DNA of 64,000 nt from NCBI GenBank assembly GCA_951828585.1, contig OX639991.1, positions 124,001-188,000 on the forward strand. Reading direction: 5' to 3'. Shown here piece after piece: positions 45,865-55,631 of this stretch. The translations under genes and the position numbers were made by a program. The notes under the pieces were generated by a model. That model worked only from the letters and a program-made list of their open reading frames with translations. It did not search any database and was not told where the DNA came from. Every line of letters begins with the position of its first letter. The first letter of the stretch is position 1. The stretch is from Longimicrobiales bacterium (GTDB lineage Bacteria > Gemmatimonadota > Gemmatimonadetes > Longimicrobiales > Gaopeijiaceae).

Positions 45865-46722
45865 TCAGGGCCTGCCGCATGACGTTGCCCGGAAGTTCAC
45901 GTCCATCACATCCTGGACGGGACGGTACCCGATCGCGCGGTAGATGCGGTTGGAGGTCGGGTTCGCGAGGTCGGTATAGAGGACGCACCGGCGAAACCCC
46001 GAATCGAGGATGTGACGGCTCACCTGCGCGACCAGGACGCTCGCATAGCCGCGGCGGCGGTGCTCGTCCGGGGTGTACACGTAGCCGACGCGCACCGTGT
46101 TGCGGGTGCGCGCGGGAAAGGCCGCCATCGAGACGGGTTCGCGGTCCACCCACAGGGCCAGGAACCGGGCCGCCACGAGGCGCTCGGCACGTGCTTCGGG
46201 GTCGCGCACATTCGGGAGACCGGTGGTCCTCACGAACTCCCGGATCCAGGACCCGACCAGGGCAAGGTCGCCTTCGTTCGCCAGGCGCATGCTGCCCACG
46301 GCCTCCCGCGCCGGGAAATTGACCCGCTCGAGGCCGTGGATCCGCTGTCGCGTGCCGTCCACGGCCATCACCCCCTTGAGCGCGGCCCAGGCATCCCCCA
46401 CCCGGCGGGCAACATCCACTGGCCCAAAGACTGCCGGGAGCGAGTCATATACCTCCGCCACATTGGAAGCCACGAGAGGCGCCGCTTCGACAGGCATGCG
46501 GGTGACCCCAACCTTGTACGGCGGCGTGCGGAAGGCGCATCCCTGGACCTCTCCCCCGCGCTCGACGGTCGCGAAGTAGATGGGGGATTGGTAGTCCCGC
46601 GTGCTGCGCGAAAGAGAGTCGGCAAGGCCCAGAACGAGGTTGTTCTCGACTTCCCGCTCAAGCAGCCACGGCTCCGCGCGCCGGAGAAAGGCCCGGGCCC
46701 CGTCGTGGCGTTCGACCTTCAG
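45865..46722 (-). CDS. GNAT-family N-acetyltransferase, unusual start
   Basis: Family-like sequence begins LKVERHDGARAFLRRAEPWLLEREVENNLVLGLAD and continues to a C-terminal GNAT domain (RNTVRVGYVYTPDEHRRRGYASVLVAQVSRHILD, TDLANPTSNRIYRAIGYRPV). There is no ATG, GTG or TTG before codon 76 (ATG 46497), although homology clearly starts earlier. A CTG at 46722, just after the upstream TAG at 46729-46731 and behind GAGGAAGAGCGG, is the most likely start. It should acetylate an unknown amine using acetyl-CoA. Confidence 0.7.
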   Translation of the reverse strand: MKVERHDGARAFLRRAEPWLLEREVENNLVLGLADSLSRSTRDYQSPIYFATVERGGEVQGCAFRTPPYKVGVTRMPVEAAPLVASNVAEVYDSLPAVFGPVDVARRVGDAWAALKGVMAVDGTRQRIHGLERVNFPAREAVGSMRLANEGDLALVGSWIREFVRTTGLPNVRDPEARAERLVAARFLALWVDREPVSMAAFPARTRNTVRVGYVYTPDEHRRRGYASVLVAQVSRHILDSGFRRCVLYTDLANPTSNRIYRAIGYRPVQDVMDVNFRATSCGRP

Positions 46723-46728
46723 CCGTCG

Positions 46729-47439
46729 CTACCGCCGCTCTTCCTCCGGCGGCAGGAGCTCCTCGGACCGATCCTGGAAGAGCTTCCTGAACAGTGCGCC
46801 GAACCCCGTGTAGCCGACGATCAGGCTCGTGTGAAGGTCGTGCACCTTGCCGAAGTTCGTGATGTCGCCGTAGTAGTCGGCGATCTCCAGGTTGAGCAGG
46901 AACTTCTTCACCGGAACCTCGAAGCCGACGCCGGCGTGCAGGGCCGCTCTGCGTTCGCCCGAAAAGAAGGGAAGCGGGAAGGCGATGGCCTCGGAGTCCT
47001 CGGCGGCATAGGTCCTGAACCCGCCGCCCGCGAAGAGATAAGGCAACGCGTCCAAGCTCCAGGTCGGATAGAGGATGAAGTCCGCGATGACGGATTGGTA
47101 ACTCTGGATTCCCTGATCCTGAGGCCGGGAAGACACATTTATCCCTGGCCCCTCGCTCCACTCGGCGGTTCGCTCCAGGAGAAGGCGCCCGCCATACCAG
47201 GAAAAGGCGGGGCGCATCAGCACCTCGATCCCTGCCGTGGGGCGCTTGGGCAGCGACCGACCTTCCGCGTACTGCCACTTGGGTGCGAGAAACCCGCCTC
47301 GGGGCCGGACAATCACCTGCCACTGACCGGCAAGCTTCTCGGCCGGTTCCGGGACCTGGGCGGCGAGCGGCTGCGGCAACGGCAGCGTACAGGCGAAGGC
47401 CACGACGGCGGCCACGGTCATTCGAAGCAGGGTCTTCAT
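46729..47439 (-). CDS. outer-membrane beta-barrel-like protein
   Basis: The 236-residue product has a signal peptide (MKTLLRMTVAAVVAFACTLPLPQPLAAQ) and alternating amphipathic strands with aromatic ends (LMRPAFSWYGGRLLLER, YPTWSLDALPYLFAGGGFRTY, ALHAGVGFEVPVKKFLLNLEIADYYGD), as in small outer-membrane barrels. ATG 47439 follows GGAGGAAGAAAG. The function is unknown. It immediately precedes the GNAT gene and probably shares its transcript. Confidence 0.65.
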   Translation of the reverse strand: MKTLLRMTVAAVVAFACTLPLPQPLAAQVPEPAEKLAGQWQVIVRPRGGFLAPKWQYAEGRSLPKRPTAGIEVLMRPAFSWYGGRLLLERTAEWSEGPGINVSSRPQDQGIQSYQSVIADFILYPTWSLDALPYLFAGGGFRTYAAEDSEAIAFPLPFFSGERRAALHAGVGFEVPVKKFLLNLEIADYYGDITNFGKVHDLHTSLIVGYTGFGALFRKLFQDRSEELLPPEEERR

Positions 47440-47557
47440 CTTTCTTCCTCCTTGCCGGTCTCCGGCAGTCCGTGGCGCGCTTTCCACGAGGGGACTTCTC
47501 CTTGAAGCATAGGGGAGCGGGACACTCGGTGCAATCGCACGGGCCGCCTGCGCCGCC

Positions 47558-48493
47558 TCAAGCCAGCGTGAACATCCCGTTGAGCTTCGTTCGCCGGACC
47601 AGCCTGTACCCCCGTCCGGTGATCCACGACTGCAGTTCCTCCGGTTCGTCACCGTGCGCGCGCGGCCGGTGCGCGAGTTCGACGATCATGTGGCGTGGCC
47701 ACCGGCTCCGAGGCGCCCCGGCGAGGTAGGGTCGGATGACGTCGCCTTCGTGCCCCTCCACATCCACCTTGAGGCAGTCGATCCGGTCCAGACCGGTCTG
47801 AGCCACTAGGTCCGCGAGGGTCATGACCCTGACCGGAACGGTGGTTTTTCGCGCGCCGGCGGCGCTTCCCGAGTCGGCGGCATTCGCCGTGCCGGCATCC
47901 TCCGCCACGGGAGCGCTTTCCGCGATCGGCGTGCTCTCCCCCTCCCCCACCAGCCGGTTCTCACCCGAGTTGCGCAACGCTAGAAGAAGCATCCCCTCGC
48001 CCCGCGACCCCGACACGGCCGCCTCGACCACGCGCATCCGCTCCCCGGCCCCGTTGACGCCCACGTTGTAGCGCAGCTGCCGCGCCAGCGCCGGGTCGGG
48101 CTCCACCGCGACGACCCGTCCCCCTTCGCCCGCCAGCGAGAGAACCCGGAACGAATAGGCCCCCGCGTTGGCGCCCACGTCCACGAAGGTGAAGCCGGGC
48201 TCGATCCACTCGCGGAGCAGCCCCCACTCGACCCGGTCCCACGAACGCGGCAGGAAGAGGATCCTGGCCTCCGAAACGGAACGGTCGGGGTAGAGGCGCA
48301 GGCGAAGTCCCCAGAGCCGGGTATCGACAGGGCCGCGCAGCGAGCGACGCGCAAGGCGCCGGGCGAGAAGGGCGAAGCGACTCCAGGGCCATCCCGCCGG
48401 GAAGGCCCGCGACACGCGGAGCCAGAATCCTCCCGGGCCCGACGGTCGGCAGCGTCCCCACGGGCTCGCGTGGCTGAAGGGGTCTTCGGTCAT
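47558..48493 (-). CDS. FkbM-family SAM-dependent methyltransferase
   Basis: The 311-residue product has the SAM-binding FVDVGANAGAYSFRVLSLAGEGGRVVAVEPDP, and IDCLKVDVEGHEGDVI, both hallmarks of the FkbM family, which O-methylates sugars and polyketides. A low-complexity Ala/Glu/Ser linker interrupts the middle. The substrate is unknown. It lies alone on the minus strand. Confidence 0.85.
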   Translation of the reverse strand: MTEDPFSHASPWGRCRPSGPGGFWLRVSRAFPAGWPWSRFALLARRLARRSLRGPVDTRLWGLRLRLYPDRSVSEARILFLPRSWDRVEWGLLREWIEPGFTFVDVGANAGAYSFRVLSLAGEGGRVVAVEPDPALARQLRYNVGVNGAGERMRVVEAAVSGSRGEGMLLLALRNSGENRLVGEGESTPIAESAPVAEDAGTANAADSGSAAGARKTTVPVRVMTLADLVAQTGLDRIDCLKVDVEGHEGDVIRPYLAGAPRSRWPRHMIVELAHRPRAHGDEPEELQSWITGRGYRLVRRTKLNGMFTLA

Positions 48494-48605
48494 GTGAAAT
48501 CTTTCACAAGCATCTGGCGACGGGGTTCGCGCCGGTTGTGGCGGGGGTTATCGTAGCAGTCGCCATCCCGCCGCCCAACCTCTCCCGGCGCTCGCTTCGA
48601 ATTCG

Positions 48606-48617
48606 TCCACGGACTCC
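48606..48617. repeat. solo terminus of the MITE-like repeat found in feoB
   Basis: TCCACGGACTCC, preceded by GAATTCG, repeats the right end of the element inserted in feoB (TCCACGGACTCC preceded by GATTCA). The matching left end is not found nearby, so this is a solo or decayed copy in the short intergenic gap before the transporter gene. Confidence 0.45.
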
Positions 48618-48658
48618 CAGCCGCCACCATTCATCCTCCACAACGAAACACTCGATAC

Positions 48659-49990
48659 ATGAACGTCGCCCCGGCGCCCACCGCCGGGTATATCACGCGG
48701 TTCTGGTCGCCGCTCGCCGCCACCTGGATCATGATGTCGCTGGAAGGACCGCTCCTGGCGGCGCTGATCGCGCGTCTCCCCGACCCCAAGATCAACCTGG
48801 CCGCGTACGGGATCGCCTTTTCGATCGCGATCCTCGTCGAGGCGCCGGTCATGATGCTGATGAGCGCGGCCACGGCGCTGGTGCGCGACGGCGACAGCTA
48901 CCGCCGGCTGCGGATCTTCGCGCATGCGCTGAACGCGCTCTCCACCCTGCCTCTCTGCCTGCTCCTGATCCCACCGGTCTTCGACGCGCTGGTCGGCGGA
49001 CTGCTCAATCTGCCGCCGGATGTCGCCGGCCTGACCTACGGCGCGCTCTGGTTCTTCGTGCCGTGGACCGCCGCGATCGGGTACCGGCGGTTCGTGCACG
49101 GCGTGATGATCCGGGCGGGCGCCACGCGCCGTGTCGCGGCCGGGACCCTGTGCCGCCTTGGGGCGATGACCGGCACCGCCGTCGTGCTGTTCCTCTTCTT
49201 CGAGCTTCCGGGCGCGTGGCTGGGCCCGGCCAGTCTGGTGATCGGCGTCCTCGTGGAGGCGGTCGCGGCGCGGTGGATGGGAGCGGCCGCGATTCGCCGC
49301 ACGCTGGATATCCCGAGTCCCCCGGCAAACAGCGCCGGTTCGCTCACCTACCGGGGGATCGTCACATTCTACTATCCCCTCGCCCTGACCTCGGTGATCG
49401 GACTCGCCACGCACCCCATGCTGACCTTCTTCATGGGCCGGGCCCACGCGCCGCTGGAGTCGCTGGCCGTCTTCCCGGTGATCGGGGCGCTGTCCTTCAT
49501 CTTCCGGGCCATCGGAATCAGCTACCAGGAGGCGGCGATCGCCTTGCTGGGCAACGACCTGGAGCACCGCCGCGTGGTTGGGCGGTTCGCGGCCGGGCTG
49601 GCGCTGGCGTGCTCCCTCGGGCTGGCCGTCTTCGCCTTCGATCCCTTCTTCAGCCTCTGGTTCGAGACCGTGTCGGGCCTTGCCCCCGACCTGGCGGCCT
49701 ACGCCTGGGTGCCCGTCATGCTCCTCGTGCCCCTGCCCGCCCTCTCGGTCTGGCTGTCCTACCAGCGAGCGGTTAACGTGCTCAGGCGCCGGACCAGGCC
49801 CATCACCATGGCGACGATCCTGGAAGTCGCCGCGATCGCGCTGATCTTCGCGGTGACGGGTTGGGGTCTGGACCTCGTGGGCGTCACCGCCGCGATGATC
49901 GCGTTCCTTGGCGGGCGCCTCCTGTCGAACCTCTACCTGGAAGTCCATGGCGAAACAGCGCGACTGCGGCGGGAAAGACGCGGTGGCTGA
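48659..49990 (+). CDS. multidrug/oligosaccharidyl-lipid (MOP)-superfamily-like membrane protein
   Basis: The 443-residue product has about 12 membrane helices (FWSPLAATWIMMSLEGPLLAALIARL, FYYPLALTSVIGLATHPMLTFFMGRA, PVIGALSFIFRAIGISYQEAAIAL, LLVPLPALSVWLSYQRAVNV). The two-bundle layout resembles MATE- or Ank-like members of the MOP superfamily, but no family-specific motif settles it. It may be a drug or metabolite exporter. It overlaps the start of the Tat-exported hydrolase gene by eight bases. Confidence 0.6.
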   Translation: MNVAPAPTAGYITRFWSPLAATWIMMSLEGPLLAALIARLPDPKINLAAYGIAFSIAILVEAPVMMLMSAATALVRDGDSYRRLRIFAHALNALSTLPLCLLLIPPVFDALVGGLLNLPPDVAGLTYGALWFFVPWTAAIGYRRFVHGVMIRAGATRRVAAGTLCRLGAMTGTAVVLFLFFELPGAWLGPASLVIGVLVEAVAARWMGAAAIRRTLDIPSPPANSAGSLTYRGIVTFYYPLALTSVIGLATHPMLTFFMGRAHAPLESLAVFPVIGALSFIFRAIGISYQEAAIALLGNDLEHRRVVGRFAAGLALACSLGLAVFAFDPFFSLWFETVSGLAPDLAAYAWVPVMLLVPLPALSVWLSYQRAVNVLRRRTRPITMATILEVAAIALIFAVTGWGLDLVGVTAAMIAFLGGRLLSNLYLEVHGETARLRRERRGG

Positions 49991-51038
49991 ACGGCCGGAC
50001 AGCGGTGCGGCCGGGTCCCGCGGTGGCGAGCCCGGCTGTGGGGCGGGAGGATGTCCGGAGAGGCCGGCGGCCGGAGGACACGGACTGAGCCGACGCCGTT
50101 TTCTCGCGGCCTCGGCCGGTTGCGCGGGCTACCTGGCGGCCACGGGACCGCTGCTGTCTCCAGCCGCGCTTGGACGATGGCGTGCACCGCGCCGGCGGAT
50201 CGTGGCGCAGGAACCGTTCGCGCGCATCGAGGACCTTGGGTTCGGGATGTTCGCCGTTGTGTCGACGCCGCTCGACGGAGACTACACGACGGTCTGCAAC
50301 GGGGGCATCATCATGGGCCGGCAAAGCACCCTCGTGGTGGAGGCGTTCTCGACGCCGGAAGGAGCGGCCTGGGTGGCCCGGCAGACGCGCGAGCTGACGG
50401 GCGGATGGCCGACCCACGTCGTCGTGACCCACCACCACGGCGACCACTCGGTGGGACCGGCCGGGTTCGATCCGGGTGACGGTGCGCCGCCTCCGCTGCA
50501 CGCCACCGAGGCCACGCGGGACCTCGTGCTGGAGTCTCCCGCCGACGAGGAGGCGAAGGCGGCGTGGGCCGACGCGGTGGTCCTGGCCGGGGATGTGGAG
50601 ACCGAGATTGATCTGGGGGGACGGGTGGCGACGGTCGTGCCGCGCGGCGGACACACCGTCAGCGACCTGACGGTGGAGGTGGACGGGGGGGAGGGGCCGG
50701 TGTGGTGCGGGGACCTGGTGTGGAACGCGATGTTCCCGAACTACATGGACGCGGAGCCGAGCCGGCTGGCGCGGTCGGTGTACTCGCTGCATGCCTTGTC
50801 GGCGGATGTCTTCGTACCGGGACATGGTCCGCTGGCCGGGATCGACGACCTGTCGCGCTACATCGCCGTGATCGACTCGGTGGGCGAGTTCGCGCGGGAG
50901 GCGTGGCAGCTGGGAGTGGACGCCGAGGAGGCCGCCTCGCGGTTTCGGGTTCCGGAAGACCTGGGCGAGTGGGTGCTCTTCGACCCCGGCTACTATCAGC
51001 GGGCGATGGAGGCTTGGATGGACGAGATTGGGGGGTGA
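49983..51038 (+). CDS. Tat-exported metallo-beta-lactamase-fold hydrolase
   Basis: The product has a twin-arginine signal (LSRRRFLAASAG, Arg37-Arg38 from GTG 49983) and an MBL domain with the zinc motif HHHGDH at 150-155, then GDLVWNAMFPNYMDAEP and FVPGHGPLAGIDDL. Folded export fits a metal enzyme assembled in the cytoplasm. The substrate is unknown; the group includes esterases and SoxH-like proteins. GTG 49983 overlaps the upstream gene; ATG 49947 is the alternative. Confidence 0.78.
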   Translation: MAERPDSGAAGSRGGEPGCGAGGCPERPAAGGHGLSRRRFLAASAGCAGYLAATGPLLSPAALGRWRAPRRRIVAQEPFARIEDLGFGMFAVVSTPLDGDYTTVCNGGIIMGRQSTLVVEAFSTPEGAAWVARQTRELTGGWPTHVVVTHHHGDHSVGPAGFDPGDGAPPPLHATEATRDLVLESPADEEAKAAWADAVVLAGDVETEIDLGGRVATVVPRGGHTVSDLTVEVDGGEGPVWCGDLVWNAMFPNYMDAEPSRLARSVYSLHALSADVFVPGHGPLAGIDDLSRYIAVIDSVGEFAREAWQLGVDAEEAASRFRVPEDLGEWVLFDPGYYQRAMEAWMDEIGG

Positions 51039-51056
51039 TTCGAGCGGTACCCGCGC

Positions 51057-54000
51057 TCAGCGCGCGACGGACACCCTGACGCCCAGTTGCGCCCGCCATT
51101 GCGAGGTGGGGACCTCGGGCGCGAACGGACGCGCCCCGCGCACCCTGCCGGTTTCGGGGTCGCGCCGCAGGACCCCGATGTAGCGGGCCACCAGCGGATC
51201 CAGTCCCAGATCCTCGTTCTGCCTGCGCACCCGGAACAGCTGGACCACCGGGTTCGCGACCTGCACCACCCCCCAGGACGAGTTCAGGAGGTTGAGGACG
51301 TTGAGCATGTCGAGGGTCACCTCGGTCGAGAATCCCTGGGCCTTCACGGTTTGCGAAATGCGCAGGTCGAGGCGGTTCGACCACGGCGTCGAGCAGGTGT
51401 TCCGCGCCAGGATCCGGTTCGTCTGCTCCCTGAGGCATTCTTCCTCGTCGAGGAGTGTCTCCCACAGCAACCGGTTGACGATGCTGGTCCTCACGTCGAT
51501 CGCAAACGGAACGTAGATCAGGTCGTTGGCCAGCCGGGAGGCTCGGGGCCCGTTGAACCCGTCGCCGTTCACGTCGCCTTCGTAGACGTATGAATAGGGG
51601 ACCCCCGACTGTCCCACGTAGATGGCGCTGATCTCGGTACCTCCCAGGCGCGGCGGAAGCCTCGTCCTCATGCTGGCCACCGCCTTGTGGGGCCGGTCGA
51701 ACCGCGAGCGCTGGGATGTCGGGTCGTTGGGATCGCGGTTGATGGGCGTTGTCGCGTAGTTCGATGTGATGTCGATCGACAGGAGGTCCTGAAGATCGGC
51801 GGAGCGGGTCAGCGAGTAGCCTGTCCGCAGCTCCAGGACGCTGCCGAAGTCCTTGCGGAGCTCGATCGTCGCGGCGTAGGCGTAGTTGCCGTCGCGGTTT
51901 CCCACCCGCAGCACCGGTCCGAACAGGTCGGTCAGCCGGCCCCCTGCCCAGAGTTGCTCTTCCAGGTCCTCGACCGGAAGTCCCCACACGTCGCGCACAC
52001 CGAACCCGAAACCGTTCGTGAACCCGTCTTCCGGCCCCCCGGTGCTGGTCCCCGGCGCAAGATTCTCGTTCGAGATGAAGATCTGCCTGAGCGCCAGATT
52101 GCTGATCCAGCTGGCCGAAAGCATCACGCCGCCGGGCAGCCGTTGATCGACGGCGACCATGGTGCGCCAGTCCTGCGGGAAGCGGAAGTCCGGGTCGAAA
52201 TAGTTGATGATCGGAGGTGATTCACCGACGCCGGGCCCGCCGACGCACTCCGTGGGCGTGTTCGAGGGATCGAAGGCGGGGACCTGGTTGCCCCGGCACA
52301 GGAGCGTGGTCGCCGCGAGCCCGTTGTTCTGGAAGGCACTGGCCAGCCAGGAGAAGGCGGGCCGGCCCGTGAAGATGCCCGTGCCCGCCCTCAGCTGCGT
52401 GCCCTCGAACAGGCGCCAGTTGAGACCGGCGCGCACCGAATAGGTGGGGCGCTTGTCGGGAAGTTGCGAGGCGTCGATCCCGAGTTCCTGCTCCAGCAGC
52501 GGGTTGGCCTTGGGGCGTCCCGTGAAGATCGGAACATCGAAGCGGGCCCCGGCTCGCAGCGTGAGCCGGTCGTGGGCCTCCCACTCGTCCTGGGCGTAGA
52601 GCCCGAACTCGCGTACGCCGAAGTCCGGAGCCGCCCCCTGGTCGGTGAGCGGGATGGTGACCTCGTAGCGGTCCGGCCGGTTCCGGGCGAGGTCCTCGAG
52701 GCTGCCGAACTCGTAGCTGCCGAGCACGCCGGGCACGAAGCGCCGGTCGAAGTGGAACCAGGCGCCCGACACGCCGAAGAGCAGTTGATGATCCCCCATG
52801 TCGACACTGAGGTCGTTGGAGAGCTGGATGATCCGCTGGTCGAGCGCGTTGTCCTGGGCGAAATAATCGGCGCCGGCGCGCACGTCCCGTGTCACGAACA
52901 GGTCTCCGACCCTGCCGTCCACGGTGACCTCGACCTGCGGGAAGGTGGACCGCGCGGTCTCGTTGTCGCTGAGGCCCTGGATGTTGGCCGAGAACTCGTT
53001 CGAGAACCGGTTGCCGAGCGACGACACCAGCCGGAGCACCGCCGAGTGATTGCGCGAGCGGATCTCGCTGCCGCCCGACGAGAATGCATAGGCTGCGCCG
53101 GGCAGCCGGTTGGGGTCGGGGTCGTCGTCGGCCGCGGCGAAGCTGTAGCGCAACATGGCGTCGTGACGGTCGTCGATCTTCCAGTCGAGGCGGGCGAAGA
53201 GGTTCGCGAGCTCGTTCTCCAGCGAGAACGAGCCAGCGGTGCCGGGGTCGGCGCCCAATTGCTGCAGCAGCGACTGCATGCGGGCCACCGAATCGGGGAC
53301 GAGCGACAGGCTCAGGGGATCGGACTCGCCCACATGCAACCCGGTCGGCGGCTCGCGCACCCGCTCCCATTCGCCGGCGACGAAGAAGTGCGCGCGGTCT
53401 CGGCGGATGGGCCCGCCGGCCGTGAACCCGGCACGCACGGTCGACAGTTCGGGGACGGTCGAGACATCGTCGACTACCAGTTCACCGACCAGCGCACCGC
53501 TGCGATGGAAGCCGAAGGCCGAGGTCTCGAAGTCGTTGGTACCCGACCTGGTAACCGCGTTCAGCGCGCCGCCGGTGAACCCCGACTGGCGGATGTCGAA
53601 GGGCGCGACCTCCACCTGAAACTGCTCGACGGCCTCGAGCGGAATGACCCGGGCCCCGGCGCGTCCGCCCGCGATGTTGTTGGTGGAGAGCCCGAAGACA
53701 TCCTGGTTGAGCGCGCCGTCTATGTTCAGGGTGTTGAAGCGGTAGCTCGCGCCGGCCACCGATACCCCCTCCTCGGAAGTGCGGACCAGGGGGGAGAGCA
53801 CTGCGAAATCGAGGAAATCGCGCGTCACGGTGGGGAGTTGGCGGAGCACCTCGGAGGTGACCAGGGTGGAGATGCCGATGCGGCCCGGGTTGAAGACCGG
53901 ATCCGGTTCGACCTCGACGACCAGCCCTTCGATCTCGATGGCCGCCGATACGAGGGTGATGTTCAGGTCGACGAACCGGCCCAACAGCACTTCGATGCCC

Positions 54001-54308
54001 TCACGGGTGAACTCGCGGAACCCGATGCGCGTCACGGTGACCGTGTAGGGGCCGCCGGGACGCTGGCCGCGCAGGGTGTACCGTCCGTCGGCGACGCTGA
54101 GGGCGGTGCTGGCGGCGCCGGTCCGCGTGTGGACCAGGGTGACCAGCGCGGCCTCGACGGGGGTGCCGTCCTGGTCGGCGACCCGGCCGCGCAGTCCCCC
54201 GGTGGAGGCGCTCTGGGCGGAGAGGGGGAGGGCGGCCGGGAGCAGGGCAAGGGCCGCGAGGCACGGGACGACCGGTGATGGTATTCGGAGGCGGGCAATG
54301 CGTGCCAT
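51057..54308 (-). CDS. TonB-dependent outer-membrane receptor (Oar-like, CarboxypepD_reg)
   Basis: The 1083-residue product has a signal peptide to about residue 32 and an N-terminal carboxypeptidase-regulatory-like domain (GLRGRVADQDGTPVEAALVTLVHT). A plug follows (LRQLPTVTRDFLDFAVLSPLVRTSEEGVSVAGASYRFNTLNIDGALNQDVFG), then a long barrel. It imports or exports an unknown large substrate using TonB energy, as Oar proteins do. AGGAG precedes ATG 54308. It is convergent with the MBL hydrolase gene; 51039-51056 is the only gap. Confidence 0.9.
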   Translation of the reverse strand: MARIARLRIPSPVVPCLAALALLPAALPLSAQSASTGGLRGRVADQDGTPVEAALVTLVHTRTGAASTALSVADGRYTLRGQRPGGPYTVTVTRIGFREFTREGIEVLLGRFVDLNITLVSAAIEIEGLVVEVEPDPVFNPGRIGISTLVTSEVLRQLPTVTRDFLDFAVLSPLVRTSEEGVSVAGASYRFNTLNIDGALNQDVFGLSTNNIAGGRAGARVIPLEAVEQFQVEVAPFDIRQSGFTGGALNAVTRSGTNDFETSAFGFHRSGALVGELVVDDVSTVPELSTVRAGFTAGGPIRRDRAHFFVAGEWERVREPPTGLHVGESDPLSLSLVPDSVARMQSLLQQLGADPGTAGSFSLENELANLFARLDWKIDDRHDAMLRYSFAAADDDPDPNRLPGAAYAFSSGGSEIRSRNHSAVLRLVSSLGNRFSNEFSANIQGLSDNETARSTFPQVEVTVDGRVGDLFVTRDVRAGADYFAQDNALDQRIIQLSNDLSVDMGDHQLLFGVSGAWFHFDRRFVPGVLGSYEFGSLEDLARNRPDRYEVTIPLTDQGAAPDFGVREFGLYAQDEWEAHDRLTLRAGARFDVPIFTGRPKANPLLEQELGIDASQLPDKRPTYSVRAGLNWRLFEGTQLRAGTGIFTGRPAFSWLASAFQNNGLAATTLLCRGNQVPAFDPSNTPTECVGGPGVGESPPIINYFDPDFRFPQDWRTMVAVDQRLPGGVMLSASWISNLALRQIFISNENLAPGTSTGGPEDGFTNGFGFGVRDVWGLPVEDLEEQLWAGGRLTDLFGPVLRVGNRDGNYAYAATIELRKDFGSVLELRTGYSLTRSADLQDLLSIDITSNYATTPINRDPNDPTSQRSRFDRPHKAVASMRTRLPPRLGGTEISAIYVGQSGVPYSYVYEGDVNGDGFNGPRASRLANDLIYVPFAIDVRTSIVNRLLWETLLDEEECLREQTNRILARNTCSTPWSNRLDLRISQTVKAQGFSTEVTLDMLNVLNLLNSSWGVVQVANPVVQLFRVRRQNEDLGLDPLVARYIGVLRRDPETGRVRGARPFAPEVPTSQWRAQLGVRVSVAR

Positions 54309-54455
54309 GACATCTCCTGATCGGGCTGGCGTCGCGGAGGCGACGGCCGGAAACGACAGTCGCCGACCTCTAACCTAATCCAAGCCGGGTGCACTCCAAA
54401 TCGTAACCCGAACTGCCGGGGTCGGTCGACGCGCGGAGTCCGCCCTCCTGCCGGG

Positions 54456-55631
54456 CTACAGATCCAACGCCCGGCGCACCCGGTCCCCCAGCCCCCCCAG
54501 CCGCCCCACCGGCTCGTTGCTGAAAACGATCCGCACGAACCGGTCCGCATTCTCGCGCCCCCAGTGGGTCATCGGCGTGGCCGCGACCTTGCCCCGCTCC
54601 AGCAGCCGCTCCGACGCGGCCGCCCCGTCGAACCCCATCCGACCCGTATCGAGCAACAGAGACCACCCCCCATCCGCCGCCACGAACGGCAGCCCGGCCA
54701 GCTCGCTCTGCACGGTGTCGCGCCGCCGCTCCCACTCGGCAACCGCTTCGGCCACACCCGCCCCACCCGGGTCCGTCAGCGCCGCGACCGCACCCGGCTG
54801 CGACAGCCCCACCGGGGTCACCACGTTGTAGATGCCCACCAGGCCGATCCGGTCCATCATGCGACGCGGCCCCGCCACCCACCCCACCCGCCACCCGATC
54901 ATGCGGTACTCCTTCGACACCGATCCCACCGTGATCGTCCAGTCGGCCAGCCCGCCCACGCCCGCGGGATGGATGTACTCGCGGCCACCGAACAGGATGC
55001 GCTCCATCGCGGCGTTGTAGAGGAGCCAGATGCCGCGCTTCTCGCACACCCGCGCGACCTCCTCCCAGTCCTCGCGCGTCAGCACCGCACCTGACGGGAT
55101 CGACGGGTTCATGAGGAAGACGACCCGGGTGCGGTCGCTCACGGCATCGTGGAAGCGCTGCAGGTCGAGGGTCCAGCGGCCTCCCGGCACCACGAAGGGG
55201 ACGAAGCGCGGTACGCCACCCGCGAGGCGGACGCGCTGGATCATGCCCGCATACGTGGGGTCGGTGACGATGACCTCGTCGCCGGGTTCGACGAGGGCGA
55301 GCAGGGCGTTCAACATGCCCTCCGTGCCGCCGGCGGTGATGACGGTTTGCGTGTCGTGGTCGTGGGGGACGCCGCTCAGGCGGGTGACGTGGCGGGCCGC
55401 GGCCGCGCGCAGATCGTCGAGGCCGAGGAAGGGGAGGTAGCTGTTGGCGTCGTCGCGTCCCACGGCGGCCCGCGTGGCTGCGATGGCGGTGGGGGGCGGG
55501 GGCAGGTCCGTGTCGAGGTTCTCGAGGCGGAGGACCTCCGGGTCCAAGTCGGCGGCACGGGCAACACGGTCGATGGAGAAGCCTTCGATGTCGTCGAGAC
55601 GGGAGACGGGGCGGGGCGGGCGGGCGCTCAC
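54456..55631 (-). CDS. PLP-dependent class I/II aminotransferase
   Basis: The 391-residue product has SYLPFLGLDDLRAAAARHV, ITAGGTEGMLNALLALVEPGDEVIVTDPTYAGM, VVFLMNPSIPSGAVLT and GSVSKEYRMIGWRVGW, where the lysine binds PLP. It resembles fold-type I aspartate aminotransferase-like enzymes of secondary pathways. The Asn-Pro-Ser-x-Pro motif replaces the common NPxNPTG. GTG 55631 overlaps the SLOG gene stop (GTGA), so both are co-translated. Confidence 0.85.
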   Translation of the reverse strand: MSARPPRPVSRLDDIEGFSIDRVARAADLDPEVLRLENLDTDLPPPPTAIAATRAAVGRDDANSYLPFLGLDDLRAAAARHVTRLSGVPHDHDTQTVITAGGTEGMLNALLALVEPGDEVIVTDPTYAGMIQRVRLAGGVPRFVPFVVPGGRWTLDLQRFHDAVSDRTRVVFLMNPSIPSGAVLTREDWEEVARVCEKRGIWLLYNAAMERILFGGREYIHPAGVGGLADWTITVGSVSKEYRMIGWRVGWVAGPRRMMDRIGLVGIYNVVTPVGLSQPGAVAALTDPGGAGVAEAVAEWERRRDTVQSELAGLPFVAADGGWSLLLDTGRMGFDGAAASERLLERGKVAATPMTHWGRENADRFVRIVFSNEPVGRLGGLGDRVRRALDL

